Numbered from the stretch's first letter, positions 25,986 through 35,209 are shown. The stretch is DNA of 64,000 nucleotides from Tsuneonella mangrovi (GCF_002269345.1 NZ_CP022889.1:310001-374000), one strand, 5' to 3'. A program made the numbers and translations. The notes: a model not told the origin generated them from the letters alone.

Positions 25986-27149
25986 ATGAACGGATGGAAA
26001 CTCGATCGGCGCAAGCTGGTGGTGGCAAGCACGGCCTTGCTGCTGGCCGGGTGCAAGATCATTCCCAACGGAGGGGTCGAAACGGGCCCGGTCGCTCAAC
26101 CGACCCCGGAACCGAGTGCGACCACACTGCCGACCGACGATTCGCGTCACCGTATCGCCCTGCTGGTTCCCACGACCGGTACCAATGCGGCGGTTGGCCA
26201 GTCGATCGCCAATGCGACCAATATGGCGCTCCTCGACACCAACGCGTCGAACTTGCGTATCACGACTTACGACACTTCGACCAATGCCGGCAGTGCGGCA
26301 GCGAAGGCGATTGCCGACGGCAACGGGCTCATCCTCGGCCCGCTGCTGGCTGACAACGTTGCAGCAGTGCAGGCGCAGGCGCGGCGGGCGGATGTCCCAC
26401 TGATCACCTTTTCGAACGATAGCGCGGTCGCTAGCCCCGATGTGTTCGTGATGGGCATCGCCCCGGAGCAATCGATCGACCGCACCGTTGCCTACGCCAG
26501 CAAGCATGGATCGGTGCGATTTGCCGCGATCGTGCCCGATGGTGACTATGGAGACCGAGCGGCGGCCGCTTTCCGCAAGGCCGTGATTGCCGATGGCGGC
26601 ACGCTTGCCGGGATCGAAACCTATACGCGTGGCAATACCTCGATCGTCAGCGCCGCGACGCGGCTGCAAACACGCGGCGGCTTCGATACTGTACTGATCG
26701 CCGATGGACCACGCCTTGCGGCGCAGGCTGCCGGGGTTTTCCGCCCGCGTGGTACCGGGACGACCCAGCTCCTCGGCACCGAGCTGTGGAGCGGCGATGC
26801 GGGCGTTACCCAGGTTTCCGCCTTGCGAGGGGCGCTGTTTTCGGCGGTTTCCGACAGCAGGTTCAAGCGCTTCAGCGACAGCTACGCCAGCCGCTTCGGT
26901 TCGCAACCTTATCGCATTTCGACGATCGGCTACGACGCTGTGCTGCTGACCCTGCGGATCGCGCGCGACTGGAAGCCGGGGCGCAAGTTTCCCACCTCGA
27001 ACCTGCGCAGCCCGGACGGTTTCCTGGGGCTCGACGGGGCGTTCCGGTTCAACAGCAGCAATGTCGCGGAACGCGCGATGGAAGTGCGCCAGGTGCAGGA
27101 TGGCAAAGTCGTGATCGTCTCGCCTGCGCCGAGAAAGTTCGGCGGCTGA
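25986..27149 (+). CDS. LpoA-like penicillin-binding-protein activator lipoprotein
   Basis: 387 residues. It has a lipoprotein signal with lipobox LAGC (about residues 20-23), a Pro/Thr-rich linker, then a periplasmic-binding-protein (type I) fold starting RIALLVPTTG. In E. coli, LpoA is an outer-membrane lipoprotein that activates PBP1A and has this domain; the alphaproteobacterial forms lack the TPR part, as here. The rsmI-yraN neighbourhood is the classical lpoA context and supports the call. Start ATG 25986. Confidence 0.87.
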   Translation: MNGWKLDRRKLVVASTALLLAGCKIIPNGGVETGPVAQPTPEPSATTLPTDDSRHRIALLVPTTGTNAAVGQSIANATNMALLDTNASNLRITTYDTSTNAGSAAAKAIADGNGLILGPLLADNVAAVQAQARRADVPLITFSNDSAVASPDVFVMGIAPEQSIDRTVAYASKHGSVRFAAIVPDGDYGDRAAAAFRKAVIADGGTLAGIETYTRGNTSIVSAATRLQTRGGFDTVLIADGPRLAAQAAGVFRPRGTGTTQLLGTELWSGDAGVTQVSALRGALFSAVSDSRFKRFSDSYASRFGSQPYRISTIGYDAVLLTLRIARDWKPGRKFPTSNLRSPDGFLGLDGAFRFNSSNVAERAMEVRQVQDGKVVIVSPAPRKFGG

Positions 27150-27205
27150 CGATAACTTCGTGCACGGCTTGAAGGCGCGCGAATCCCAAGCCTATAGCCG
27201 AGGCG

Positions 27206-29182
27206 ATGTCCGAAGACCTGTTTGCCGATACGCCCGCCTCCAGCGGTGATTACGATTCGTCCTCGATCGAGGTGCTCGAAGGGCTCGAGCCGGTGCGTCG
27301 CCGGCCGGGAATGTATATCGGCGGGACCGACGACCGCGCGCTCCATCACCTCGCTGCCGAAGTGCTCGATAACTCGATGGACGAAGCCGTCGCTGGGCAC
27401 GCGACACGGATCGAGGTCGTGCTGGAAGAAGGCAACCGCATCTCGATAGCGGACAACGGGCGCGGGATGCCGGTGGACGAACATCCGAAGTTTCCGGGCA
27501 AGTCGACTCTCGAAGTGATCCTCGGAACGCTGCATTCGGGAGGCAAGTTTTCCGGCAAGGCCTATGCCACCAGCGGCGGCCTGCACGGTGTGGGCGTGTC
27601 GGTGGTCAACGCACTGTCAAGCAGCACGCGGGTGGAAGTCGCCCGCGACCGGCAGCTCTATGCGCAGGAATTCTCGCGCGGACAGACACTCGGGCCGCTG
27701 CAGGAGCTTGGGCCGACACCTAACCGGCGCGGAACGACGGTCAGCTTTGTTCCCGACACCGAGATTTTTGGCGACCGGCAGTTCAGTCCCAAGCGGCTTT
27801 TCAAGCTTGCCCGGTCGAAGGCCTATCTGTTCGCCGGGGTCGAGATTCGCTGGAGATGCGCTGAAAGCCTTGCCGGCGAGGAGGTCCCGGCAGAAGCTGT
27901 GTTCAAGTTTCCGGGAGGCCTTGCGGATCATCTGGCAGAGCAGATCGGTGAACGCGAATGCGTGACCAGCCAGCCCTTCACCGGCAACCAGGAATTCCCG
28001 GACGATCAAGGGCGGGTAGAATGGGCGATCGCGTGGCCGCTATGGTCCGATGGCTCGACGAGCTGGTACTGCAACACGGTTCCGACGCCCGATGGCGGCA
28101 CGCATGAACAAGGCGTTCGCGCGGCACTGACCAAGGGCCTGCGTGCCTTCGGGGAGCTGAACGGCACGAAAAAGGCGAAAGACATCGCTGCCGATGATGT
28201 GATGACCGGGGCCGAGGTGATGCTCAGCGTGTTCATCCGCGACCCGCAGTTCCAGAGCCAGACCAAGGACCGCCTGACCTCGCCCGAAGCCGCGCGCTAC
28301 GTCGAGAACGCCGTGCGCGACCACTTCGACCACTTCCTGACCGACAACATGGAGCGCGGGCGTGCACTGCTCGGCCAGGTCATGGAACGAATGGACGAGC
28401 GCCTGAAGCGCAAGGCCGAACGCGAAGTCAAACGCAAGACCGCGACCAATGCCAAGAAACTCCGCCTCCCCGGTAAGCTCACCGATTGCTCAGGCGAAGG
28501 CGACGGCGATACCGAGCTGTTCATCGTCGAAGGCGACAGCGCGGGTGGCAGCGCCAAGCAGGCGCGCAACCGCAAGACCCAGGCGATCCTGCCGATCCGC
28601 GGGAAGATCCTCAACGTCGCCAGCGCCAGCGCCGACAAGATCCGCGCCAACAGCGAAATCGCCGACCTGATTCTCGCGCTCGGGTGCGGGACGCGTAAGG
28701 ATTGCGATCCGGAAAACCTGCGCTACGACCGGATCATCATCATGACCGACGCGGATGTCGATGGCGCGCACATCGCGACGCTGTTGATGACGTTTTTCTT
28801 CCAGGAGATGCCAGCGATTGTGCGCGGGGGCTATCTCTACCTCGCGCAGCCGCCGCTCTACAAGCTGACCGCTGGAAAGGAGAGCGCCTATGCCCGCGAC
28901 GACGCGCACCGGGCGGAGCTTGAGGATGGGCAATTCAAGGGCAAGAAGGTCGAAGTCAGCCGGTTTAAGGGCCTTGGCGAGATGAACCCCCAACAATTGC
29001 GCGAGACGACGATGAACCCGGAAACGCGCAGCCTGATCCGGATCACCCTTCCGGCCGAGCACGAGCAACGCCATGCGGTCAAGGAGCTGGTCGACCAGCT
29101 TATGGGCCGCAATCCGGAGCACCGGTTCAACTTCATCCAGAACAATGCCGGCGAATTCGATCGCGACATGATCGACGCGTAA
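27206..29182 (+). CDS. parE: DNA topoisomerase IV subunit B
   Basis: 658 residues, right for ParE and shorter than GyrB. It has a GHKL ATPase (EVLDNSMDEAVAG, ADNGRGMPVDEH, GGLHGVGVSVVNALS), a transducer domain, and a TOPRIM part (LFIVEGDSAGGSAKQARNR, MTDADVDGAHIATLL). With ParC it decatenates daughter chromosomes. parC is not in the window. The gene stands alone, 56 bases after the lpoA-like gene. Confidence 0.95.
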   Translation: MSEDLFADTPASSGDYDSSSIEVLEGLEPVRRRPGMYIGGTDDRALHHLAAEVLDNSMDEAVAGHATRIEVVLEEGNRISIADNGRGMPVDEHPKFPGKSTLEVILGTLHSGGKFSGKAYATSGGLHGVGVSVVNALSSSTRVEVARDRQLYAQEFSRGQTLGPLQELGPTPNRRGTTVSFVPDTEIFGDRQFSPKRLFKLARSKAYLFAGVEIRWRCAESLAGEEVPAEAVFKFPGGLADHLAEQIGERECVTSQPFTGNQEFPDDQGRVEWAIAWPLWSDGSTSWYCNTVPTPDGGTHEQGVRAALTKGLRAFGELNGTKKAKDIAADDVMTGAEVMLSVFIRDPQFQSQTKDRLTSPEAARYVENAVRDHFDHFLTDNMERGRALLGQVMERMDERLKRKAEREVKRKTATNAKKLRLPGKLTDCSGEGDGDTELFIVEGDSAGGSAKQARNRKTQAILPIRGKILNVASASADKIRANSEIADLILALGCGTRKDCDPENLRYDRIIIMTDADVDGAHIATLLMTFFFQEMPAIVRGGYLYLAQPPLYKLTAGKESAYARDDAHRAELEDGQFKGKKVEVSRFKGLGEMNPQQLRETTMNPETRSLIRITLPAEHEQRHAVKELVDQLMGRNPEHRFNFIQNNAGEFDRDMIDA

Positions 29183-29261
29183 GGATTGCCCGCAACCTCG
29201 GTTGTCGACCTTTATATGAGAAAGTGCTAATATTCCTTCCGGTTCTGAGGGGAACGGCACG

Positions 29262-30512
29262 ATGGCTCTGCGCGAACATGAACTGAGGCGACAGATCGTC
29301 GGGGAAATGCACCTTCGGCGCTGGCCGGAAGTCGTCGCGCCTGCGACGATCTACCAGATCGTTCGCATCGTCTCCGAAAGCGAACGCGAGCAGGAACGCG
29401 AGGTGGTCGAACAACTGTTCGATCAACCGGGCGATGCGCTCAGACAGGATCAGCGCCACCTCTCCGGCGTGCTTGCAACCGGCCTTCGCGCGGACTGGGA
29501 ACGGCACACAGAAGGTTCGACCATTACCCTGTTTGCGGCTCCCGACAATGACGATGAACAAATCTCCAATGCCCTCTGCGAAATCGAAAGTCTGCCCGGC
29601 AAGGTCATCCGCGCCACCCGCATTGTCGTCGCCGAGGATGAGGGAGCCGCTACCGAATCCATCGCAAAGATGGGCTTTGTCCCGCTGGAAGTGGTCAGCA
29701 GCCATGTCGGCCCCGGGGTCCGCTTCTGGTCCGACTTTCGCATCCATGCGCACGGCTATGGCGGGATCGTGGTAGCGGCGAACGGGTGTCCTCCGCCTGC
29801 GCTGGGCCGTACGATCCAGCAGCTGCAGGAACTGGGCAATTATCGCAATATGGCGCTGCTGGGGCTGCCGCCGACCCGCGATCAGTGGCCGCGTCTCGAT
29901 ATCGTCGAGCGCGAGCTACGCCGGTTTGCGGCCAACGTTTCCGATCCGGCAATGAAGGACGACGCGCTGCTAGAGTATGTCGCCGCGTTGTCGCTCGACA
30001 TCGCCAATCTCTCGAACGCCATTGGTTATCGGCTCGACGCTACGCGCGCCTACGCCCAGCTGGTCAGCGAACGGCTTGACGAACTGGGCCCAGTGCCGAT
30101 CGCCGGATTCCAGTCGATTGCCGAGTTTACCCAGCGCCGCTTGCAACCCGGGGTTCGCACGTGCGAGGCGCATCGCAACCGGTTGGCGCAGCTATCGGAC
30201 CGTGCGCGCGATCTCACCGCGTTGCTACGCGCACGGGTGGAAACGCGGATCGAAAACCAGAATGCCCGACTGCTCGAATCGATGAACCAGACTGGCCAGC
30301 GGCAGATGCGCTTGCAGCAGTTGGTCGAGGGCCTGTCGATCTTCGCACTGACGTATTACGGTGTCGGGCTGCTTGGGTACCTGCTTGGGGGACTGGAGGA
30401 AGTAACTCATGTGTCCTCTCCCGGGCTGATCAAGGCCGCTGCGGTGCCGATCCTGATCGTGACGATTGCGATGGCCTTCCATGCGATCAGGCGGCGCATC
30501 CTCGACGATTAA
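29262..30512 (+). CDS. DUF3422 family membrane-anchored protein
   Basis: 416 residues. The first about 350 residues are soluble, with coiled-coil-like segments around residues 270-350 (RARDLTALLRARVETRIENQ). The C terminus has two membrane helices (LSIFALTYYGVGLLGYLLGG and AAAVPILIVTIAMAFHA). This matches DUF3422, common in alphaproteobacteria and of unknown function; the helices resemble CorA-like tail hairpins only in layout. It ends in TTAA shared with the stop of the convergent gene. Confidence 0.85.
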   Translation: MALREHELRRQIVGEMHLRRWPEVVAPATIYQIVRIVSESEREQEREVVEQLFDQPGDALRQDQRHLSGVLATGLRADWERHTEGSTITLFAAPDNDDEQISNALCEIESLPGKVIRATRIVVAEDEGAATESIAKMGFVPLEVVSSHVGPGVRFWSDFRIHAHGYGGIVVAANGCPPPALGRTIQQLQELGNYRNMALLGLPPTRDQWPRLDIVERELRRFAANVSDPAMKDDALLEYVAALSLDIANLSNAIGYRLDATRAYAQLVSERLDELGPVPIAGFQSIAEFTQRRLQPGVRTCEAHRNRLAQLSDRARDLTALLRARVETRIENQNARLLESMNQTGQRQMRLQQLVEGLSIFALTYYGVGLLGYLLGGLEEVTHVSSPGLIKAAAVPILIVTIAMAFHAIRRRILDD

Positions 30513-31714
30513 CCCTCGATCTGGCGGGTCGTAATCCGCAGGTTGCCGGTCAGCGTCTTGTGCACCGGGCAGCGGTCCGCCACGTCCATGAGGTCGGACT
30601 GTTCCTCAGCGGTCAGGTTGCCGCGAAGTTCGATCGCCCGGTGCAGCGCCTGGATGCTCACTCCGGTTTCGCAGTCGGCGCAGTCCTCGTGGTAATTGCG
30701 CTGGTGCGTCAGGTGCACGACCACACTGTCGAGATCGATCCCGGCCCGCTCGGCGTAAAGCTTGAGCGTCATCGAGGTGCAGGTGCCGAGCGAAGCCAGC
30801 AGCAGATCGTAGGGCGACGGTCCGGTGTCGTCGCCCCCGACCGACTTGGGTTCGTCGGCTATCAGGTGGTGGCTCGCCGTGATCACTTCGGTGCCGAACT
30901 TTCCGCAGCCGGTGCGCACCAGAACGCCTTCCTCGGGTGCCGGTTCGGCAGGCTCCATCGGCAAGTAACGGTCGGCCCATGCGGCGATCATCGTCGCAAC
31001 AAAGTCTGCGTCGCGTTGCTTGAGCAGCAAGTGATCCGCTCCGGCGAGGCTGATGAAGCTCTTGGGATGAAAGGCCGCATCGTAGAGCCGAGCGGCATTC
31101 TCGATCCCGACCAGTTCGTCGGTCGGCGAATGCATGATCATTATCGGCAATCGCATCGCGTGGACGTTGCCGGTCAAGTCCACACCGCGCAGGTTTTCGA
31201 TGAACTTGGCCGAGATCGTGAATGGGCGGCCTGCAATCGTGACTTCGCCCGATCCACTCTCCTCGATAGCCTGGAGATCGCCCGAGACCTGGCGCAGCAC
31301 GTGTTCGACAGTGGCAGGCGCCCCGATCGTGGCGACAGCTGCTACGTCCGCATTGCCCTTTGCAGCGCCCAGCACCGCCGCCCCGCCGAGGCTATGACCG
31401 ACCAGCAGCACGCCCGGTCCATGCCGTCCGACCATAAAGGCCAGAGCAGCCTGCACGTCGCTAACGTCCGCCGGGAAGCTATCTGCCCCGAAATCGCCTT
31501 CGCTGTCCCCCAGGCCCGAAAAATCGAACCTTAGGCAAGCGATGCCCTGCGCTGCCAACGCGCGGCTGACAGCAATCGCCGCCTTGCTCTGCCGGGTGCA
31601 AGTGAAGCAATGCGCGAAGACTGCCGCACCGCGAGTAAACCCCGTCGGCCGTTCGAGCGATGCGGCGAGCTGGTGGCCGTCTCGAGCGGGGAAGTGCAGG
31701 CTTTCGGTCGGCAT
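30509..31714 (-). CDS. Bifunctional alpha/beta hydrolase - OsmC fusion protein
   Basis: 401 residues in two domains. Residues 1-about 255 form an alpha/beta hydrolase with the nucleophile elbow GHSLGGAAV and Asp/His candidates later (MHSPTDELVG, GADHLLL). Residues about 270-401 form an OsmC/Ohr-type peroxidase with the two thiols in LGTCTSM and ADRCPVHK. OsmC proteins reduce organic hydroperoxides. The fusion is a recurrent family in proteobacteria, perhaps acting on peroxidised esters; its true substrate is unknown. Four bases overlap the convergent DUF3422 gene. Confidence 0.9.
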   Translation of the reverse strand: MPTESLHFPARDGHQLAASLERPTGFTRGAAVFAHCFTCTRQSKAAIAVSRALAAQGIACLRFDFSGLGDSEGDFGADSFPADVSDVQAALAFMVGRHGPGVLLVGHSLGGAAVLGAAKGNADVAAVATIGAPATVEHVLRQVSGDLQAIEESGSGEVTIAGRPFTISAKFIENLRGVDLTGNVHAMRLPIMIMHSPTDELVGIENAARLYDAAFHPKSFISLAGADHLLLKQRDADFVATMIAAWADRYLPMEPAEPAPEEGVLVRTGCGKFGTEVITASHHLIADEPKSVGGDDTGPSPYDLLLASLGTCTSMTLKLYAERAGIDLDSVVVHLTHQRNYHEDCADCETGVSIQALHRAIELRGNLTAEEQSDLMDVADRCPVHKTLTGNLRITTRQIEG

Positions 31715-31843
31715 GGGCGACTCCGGTCGATCGTTTCGTGCAAGTCACGCTACACGCGCGCTGCGCCCGGCGAAATCGCGACCTCGCGCCCTCTCAAAAA
31801 TATCGGCTGTCGCGTTCCCCCTTGCCCTCGCCCGCCACCCCGC

Positions 31844-31858
31844 TTAACGCATACGTAA
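31844..31858 (+). promoter_or_regulatory. CtrA-like site upstream of moxR
   Basis: TTAA-CGCATAC-GTAA, one mismatch from the CtrA consensus TTAA-N7-TTAA, 20 bases before the MoxR start. By itself this could be chance; it is listed because two closer matches lie in the same block. Confidence 0.25.
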
Positions 31859-31877
31859 AGTTGCGAAGGGAGACCCA

Positions 31878-32732
31878 ATGGTCCAGCGTTTCGAAGGTAC
31901 CAACGACTACATCGCCACCGATGACTTGAAGGTCGCGGTCAATGCAGCGGTCACGCTGCGTCGGCCGCTGCTGGTCAAGGGCGAGCCGGGTACCGGCAAG
32001 ACCGTGCTGGCGCAGGAAATCGCCAAGGCGATCGACGCCCCGCTGATCGAATGGAACATCAAGTCCACCACCAAGGCGCACCAAGGGCTCTACGAATACG
32101 ACGCAGTCGCCCGCTTGCGCGATGGCCAGCTCGGCGAAGAGCGCGTCCATGACATCCGCAATTACATCAAGCGCGGCAAGCTGTGGGATGCGTTCACCAG
32201 CGAGCGGCTGCCGGTGTTGTTGATCGACGAGATCGACAAGGCCGATATCGAATTCCCGAACGACTTGCTGCACGAGCTCGACCGGATGAAGTTCGATGTC
32301 TACGAAACTCAGGAAACCATCGAGGCGAAGGAACGACCGATTGTCGTAATCACTTCGAACAACGAAAAGGAATTGCCCGACGCGTTCCTGCGCCGGTGCT
32401 TCTTCCACTACATCAAGTTCCCCGATCACGACACGATGCGCGAGATTATCGAGGTCCACTATCCGGGCATCCAGAAGGCGCTCGTCACCAAGGCGATGGA
32501 AGTCTTCTACGAGATCCGCGAAGTGCCAGGCCTGAAGAAGAAACCTTCGACCAGCGAACTGCTCGACTGGCTCAAACTGCTGCTCAACGAAGACATGCCG
32601 CTCGAGGTTTTGCAGGATCGCGATCCGACCAGGGCAATCCCGCCGATGCATGGCGCGCTGCTGAAGAACGAACAGGACGTTATGCTGTTCGAACGCCTCG
32701 CGTTCATGGCCCGGCGCAACCCGGGCGCGTAA
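31878..32732 (+). CDS. MoxR-family AAA+ ATPase
   Basis: 284 residues. Walker A GEPGTGKTVLAQE at about residues 38-50, Walker B VLLIDEIDKADIEF near 115, sensor 1 VVITSNNEKELPDAFLRRC. MoxR ATPases act as chaperones for metal-centre assembly or envelope complexes and work with von Willebrand factor A proteins. Its expected VWA partner is not next to it but at 36115-37299 on the same strand. GGGAGA precedes the ATG at a suitable distance. Confidence 0.93.
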   Translation: MVQRFEGTNDYIATDDLKVAVNAAVTLRRPLLVKGEPGTGKTVLAQEIAKAIDAPLIEWNIKSTTKAHQGLYEYDAVARLRDGQLGEERVHDIRNYIKRGKLWDAFTSERLPVLLIDEIDKADIEFPNDLLHELDRMKFDVYETQETIEAKERPIVVITSNNEKELPDAFLRRCFFHYIKFPDHDTMREIIEVHYPGIQKALVTKAMEVFYEIREVPGLKKKPSTSELLDWLKLLLNEDMPLEVLQDRDPTRAIPPMHGALLKNEQDVMLFERLAFMARRNPGA

Positions 32733-32733
32733 G

Positions 32734-33654
32734 TCAGCTCACAGCGAAGCAGTCGATTCCGTCGCGCTTGAGGTTGCTGCAGATGGCAACCGCATCGGGC
32801 GAAGTGGCGCGTAGCCGGTAGTATCGCCGTAAGTTGACGATCGCGGGCACGATCGCTTGCTGCATCTGTGCCAGCTCCGGCCTTAGGCGGAGGAGATGAG
32901 CCCAATGCGCCGCTGCCTCGCCGCGAGAAGACATTGCCGCTAGCTGGATCGTTTCACCGGTTGGATTGGTAGGCGGGGCAGGCATTGGCGCGGCACGCGT
33001 TTGAATAGGTGTGGCAGTCGTCTGCGCGAGCCGGATGGCGCGCTCTGCGCGAAACTGCGCACGCATCGGAACCTTTGCATCGCTAACGCTTGCCAGCCGA
33101 AGTGCGGCGCGCTTGCCCGCGATCGGGCGGCTCGTCACGATCACTGCAGTCGTGGAGAATTCGGTCAAGCGGTAGAGCGATCGCGCAAATGCCGTCGGCA
33201 GCCGGATGCAGCCATGCGATGCGGGATAACGCGGCACGTGACCCGCATGGATCGCGATCCCCGACCAGGTCAGGCGTTGCATCCACGGCATCGGCGCGTT
33301 GCTGTAGATGTTAGAGCGGTGGAATCGGTTCTTCTGGAGGATGGCGAACACGCCTGAAGGGGTCGCCTTGCCGCGCCTCCCTGTCGATACGCGGCTACTG
33401 CCCCAGAACTTGCCGTCCCGGAAAACGTACATCCGCTGGTTCGGCTTGCTGATCACGAGCAGCACGCCGTTCGATGCGATGTCGCTTACCAGAACCGGAG
33501 GCGGAGGTGGCGGCGGCTCGGGCGATGCGGCTTGCATGACCAGGGTCGCTTCCTGGTCGATCGTTGCTGCTGGCGGGACGGCGTTGGCGAACGACATGCT
33601 TGCCACGAGCAGCCAAAGCAGCGGACCAACCAACCATACCGCGAACCTGGGCAC
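32734..33654 (-). CDS. L,D-transpeptidase (YkuD) with signal peptide
   Basis: About 306 residues. A signal peptide (FAVWLVGPLLWLLVASMSFANA) is followed by a Pro-rich linker and the YkuD domain (about 65-175) with IAIHAGHV and the catalytic SHGCIRLPTA. L,D-transpeptidases cross-link peptidoglycan 3-3 or attach proteins to it. The C-terminal about 110 residues are Ala/Arg-rich with no known domain. I prefer the GTG at 33654, which has GGAGAGG just upstream; a TTG at 33675 is the longer alternative. The stop lies one base from the end of moxR, convergent. Confidence 0.87.
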   Translation of the reverse strand: MPRFAVWLVGPLLWLLVASMSFANAVPPAATIDQEATLVMQAASPEPPPPPPPVLVSDIASNGVLLVISKPNQRMYVFRDGKFWGSSRVSTGRRGKATPSGVFAILQKNRFHRSNIYSNAPMPWMQRLTWSGIAIHAGHVPRYPASHGCIRLPTAFARSLYRLTEFSTTAVIVTSRPIAGKRAALRLASVSDAKVPMRAQFRAERAIRLAQTTATPIQTRAAPMPAPPTNPTGETIQLAAMSSRGEAAAHWAHLLRLRPELAQMQQAIVPAIVNLRRYYRLRATSPDAVAICSNLKRDGIDCFAVS

Positions 33655-33684
33655 CCACCTCTCCGCTTGCTGCAACGGAGGAGC

Positions 33685-33700
33685 GTTAGGTTATAGTTAA
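33685..33700 (-). promoter_or_regulatory. CtrA-like site upstream of the L,D-transpeptidase gene
   Basis: On the minus strand this reads TTAA-CTATAAC-CTAAC, one mismatch from the full CtrA consensus TTAA-N7-TTAAC. It lies about 31 bases before the preferred GTG start. Confidence 0.4.
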
Positions 33701-33741
33701 CCGCCGATCAAGGTTTGGTCCGAGCCCGTGTTCTCAAATGT

Positions 33742-35139
33742 TTAGAGCACGTAAGCCAGCTCGAAATCGCCCCAGCGCTTACCGCCGATGATCAGCGGCA
33801 CATAGACGTTGCGCACGATTTCGTAGGTCTTGCCGTCGCCTTCCTGGCGATAAACCGCCATCATGTAAGGCGCAGTGCTGGCCTTGGCCTTGGTGTCGAT
33901 CGGGTCGAACAGGATGCGGCCATTACGGCAATACTTGGTGTCGTGTTCGAGATTGCCGGTCGGTTGACGCGAGCGATCTGAGGTGTGGGTCGGCAGGAAC
34001 CCGTTCATGTCGGCCTGCGAGCACATCTTGATTGGCGCGCCCTCGCCCACCACGCGGTCGAGAACCGGGCGCCAGTTGCTGTCGGCCCAGTCGCTGAGCC
34101 CCGTGCGAAAACGCTTGGGGTTGCTGCCTTCGACTTCGCGATAGTCCTTATCGAACATCTGCGCGAGCGAGAGCGTTCCGTTGGCAATAGCCGTTTCGGC
34201 GTTGCCGGCGATTTCGGCGGCCACTTCGCGCGCCTTTTCGACCATCATGCTGTCGGCCGGCGAAAGGCCCGCCTTGACGATCGCGTCGAACATTTCGCTG
34301 GCGGTCAGCTCGAGCGCTTCGATGCGCTGGTGCGCATTCGACAGGCGGCTTTCGTTCTCGATGGCCGCGCGGTCGAACGCGCCGAGAACATCCTGGACCT
34401 TGTGGACATGGCCGCTGATTGTCGAAGTTGCCTTCGTGATCTGGTCGTTCTGGCCATCGACCTCGACGATCAGCTCGTTGACGCTCGATAGCGTATTCTC
34501 GATCTGGCTAACCGAACGCTTGGCTTCGTCGCTGGCGGCGGCGCCGCTCTCGATCCGCAGGACGACTTCGTCGGCTTCCTTGCCGAGCGTGTCGATCGTC
34601 CGGCCAATTTCTTCCGTGGCCCGGCGCGTGTCGTTCGCGAGGCTTTTCACTTCGCTGGCGACAACCGCAAATGCGCGGCCTTGTTCGCCGGCGCGCATCG
34701 CTTCGATCGTGGCGTTGAGCGCGAGGATGTTGGTCGTCTCGGCGATCTGGTCGATTTCGAGCGCGCTGCGGCGAACCTGGTCCATCGCAGCGGCAAACCC
34801 GGTCACGTGCGTGGTGAGCGTGCCGACGAGGTCGAGCAGCTCGGAAATGCGGCCAAGCGAGGACTGGATGAGCGTATTGCCTTCGCTCAGGCGCTCGATC
34901 GCCCGTTCGGACAGCAGCCTTGCTTCATCGCTCGCTTCGGAAACCTTGGTTTGGTCGGCTTCAAGCGCGGCAACGGTTTCCTGCAGTGCGGAATGTTCGG
35001 CACGCAGGCTCTCGCTCGAACGGATGACCGATTCGACGATTCCCGCGGCATCGGTGCAGCCGACCGTAACTTCGCCGCAATGACCGGAAATGCGGTCGAT
35101 TGCAGTTGCATCGGCGACTTCGATTGCCTTGTGCTCCAT
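33742..35139 (-). CDS. Soluble methyl-accepting chemotaxis protein with C-terminal sensor domain
   Basis: 465 residues, no membrane segment and no signal peptide, so cytoplasmic. The N-terminal half is coiled-coil and the receptor signalling domain, with the hairpin tip region IDQIAETTNILALNATIEAM (about 130-150) and FAVVASEVKSLANDTRRATE. The C-terminal about 140 residues are a separate globular domain with CSQADMNGFLPTHT, YCRNGRI and GKRWGDFELAYVL, a pattern seen at the C terminus of many alphaproteobacterial receptors. The order (signalling first, sensor last) is the reverse of classical receptors. No che genes are in the window. Confidence 0.88.
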   Translation of the reverse strand: MEHKAIEVADATAIDRISGHCGEVTVGCTDAAGIVESVIRSSESLRAEHSALQETVAALEADQTKVSEASDEARLLSERAIERLSEGNTLIQSSLGRISELLDLVGTLTTHVTGFAAAMDQVRRSALEIDQIAETTNILALNATIEAMRAGEQGRAFAVVASEVKSLANDTRRATEEIGRTIDTLGKEADEVVLRIESGAAASDEAKRSVSQIENTLSSVNELIVEVDGQNDQITKATSTISGHVHKVQDVLGAFDRAAIENESRLSNAHQRIEALELTASEMFDAIVKAGLSPADSMMVEKAREVAAEIAGNAETAIANGTLSLAQMFDKDYREVEGSNPKRFRTGLSDWADSNWRPVLDRVVGEGAPIKMCSQADMNGFLPTHTSDRSRQPTGNLEHDTKYCRNGRILFDPIDTKAKASTAPYMMAVYRQEGDGKTYEIVRNVYVPLIIGGKRWGDFELAYVL

Positions 35140-35190
35140 TGACTACTTCGGGCCCCCTGAATTCAATTCGGCTTCCGCAGTAGACCAACC

Positions 35191-35209
35191 ATGGTTAGCA
35201 AAGGTTTAA
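35191..35209 (-). promoter_or_regulatory. CtrA-like site upstream of the chemoreceptor gene
   Basis: On the minus strand: TTAA-ACCTTTG-CTAACCAT. It combines a near-perfect full CtrA site (one mismatch in the second half) with the extended CCAT. It is 52 bases from the chemoreceptor ATG and just before the divergent DUF817 gene. Chemotaxis genes are classic CtrA targets in alphaproteobacteria. Confidence 0.5.

Noticed and set aside
29183-29261. Sigma-70 promoter with TAATAT before the DUF3422 gene
   Set aside because: The only -35-like string (TTGTCG) is 20 bases away, too far for a normal promoter.
30161-31534. 457-codon plus-strand frame over the DUF3422 end and the hydrolase-OsmC gene
   Set aside because: Both underlying genes have clear families and motifs; this frame has none.
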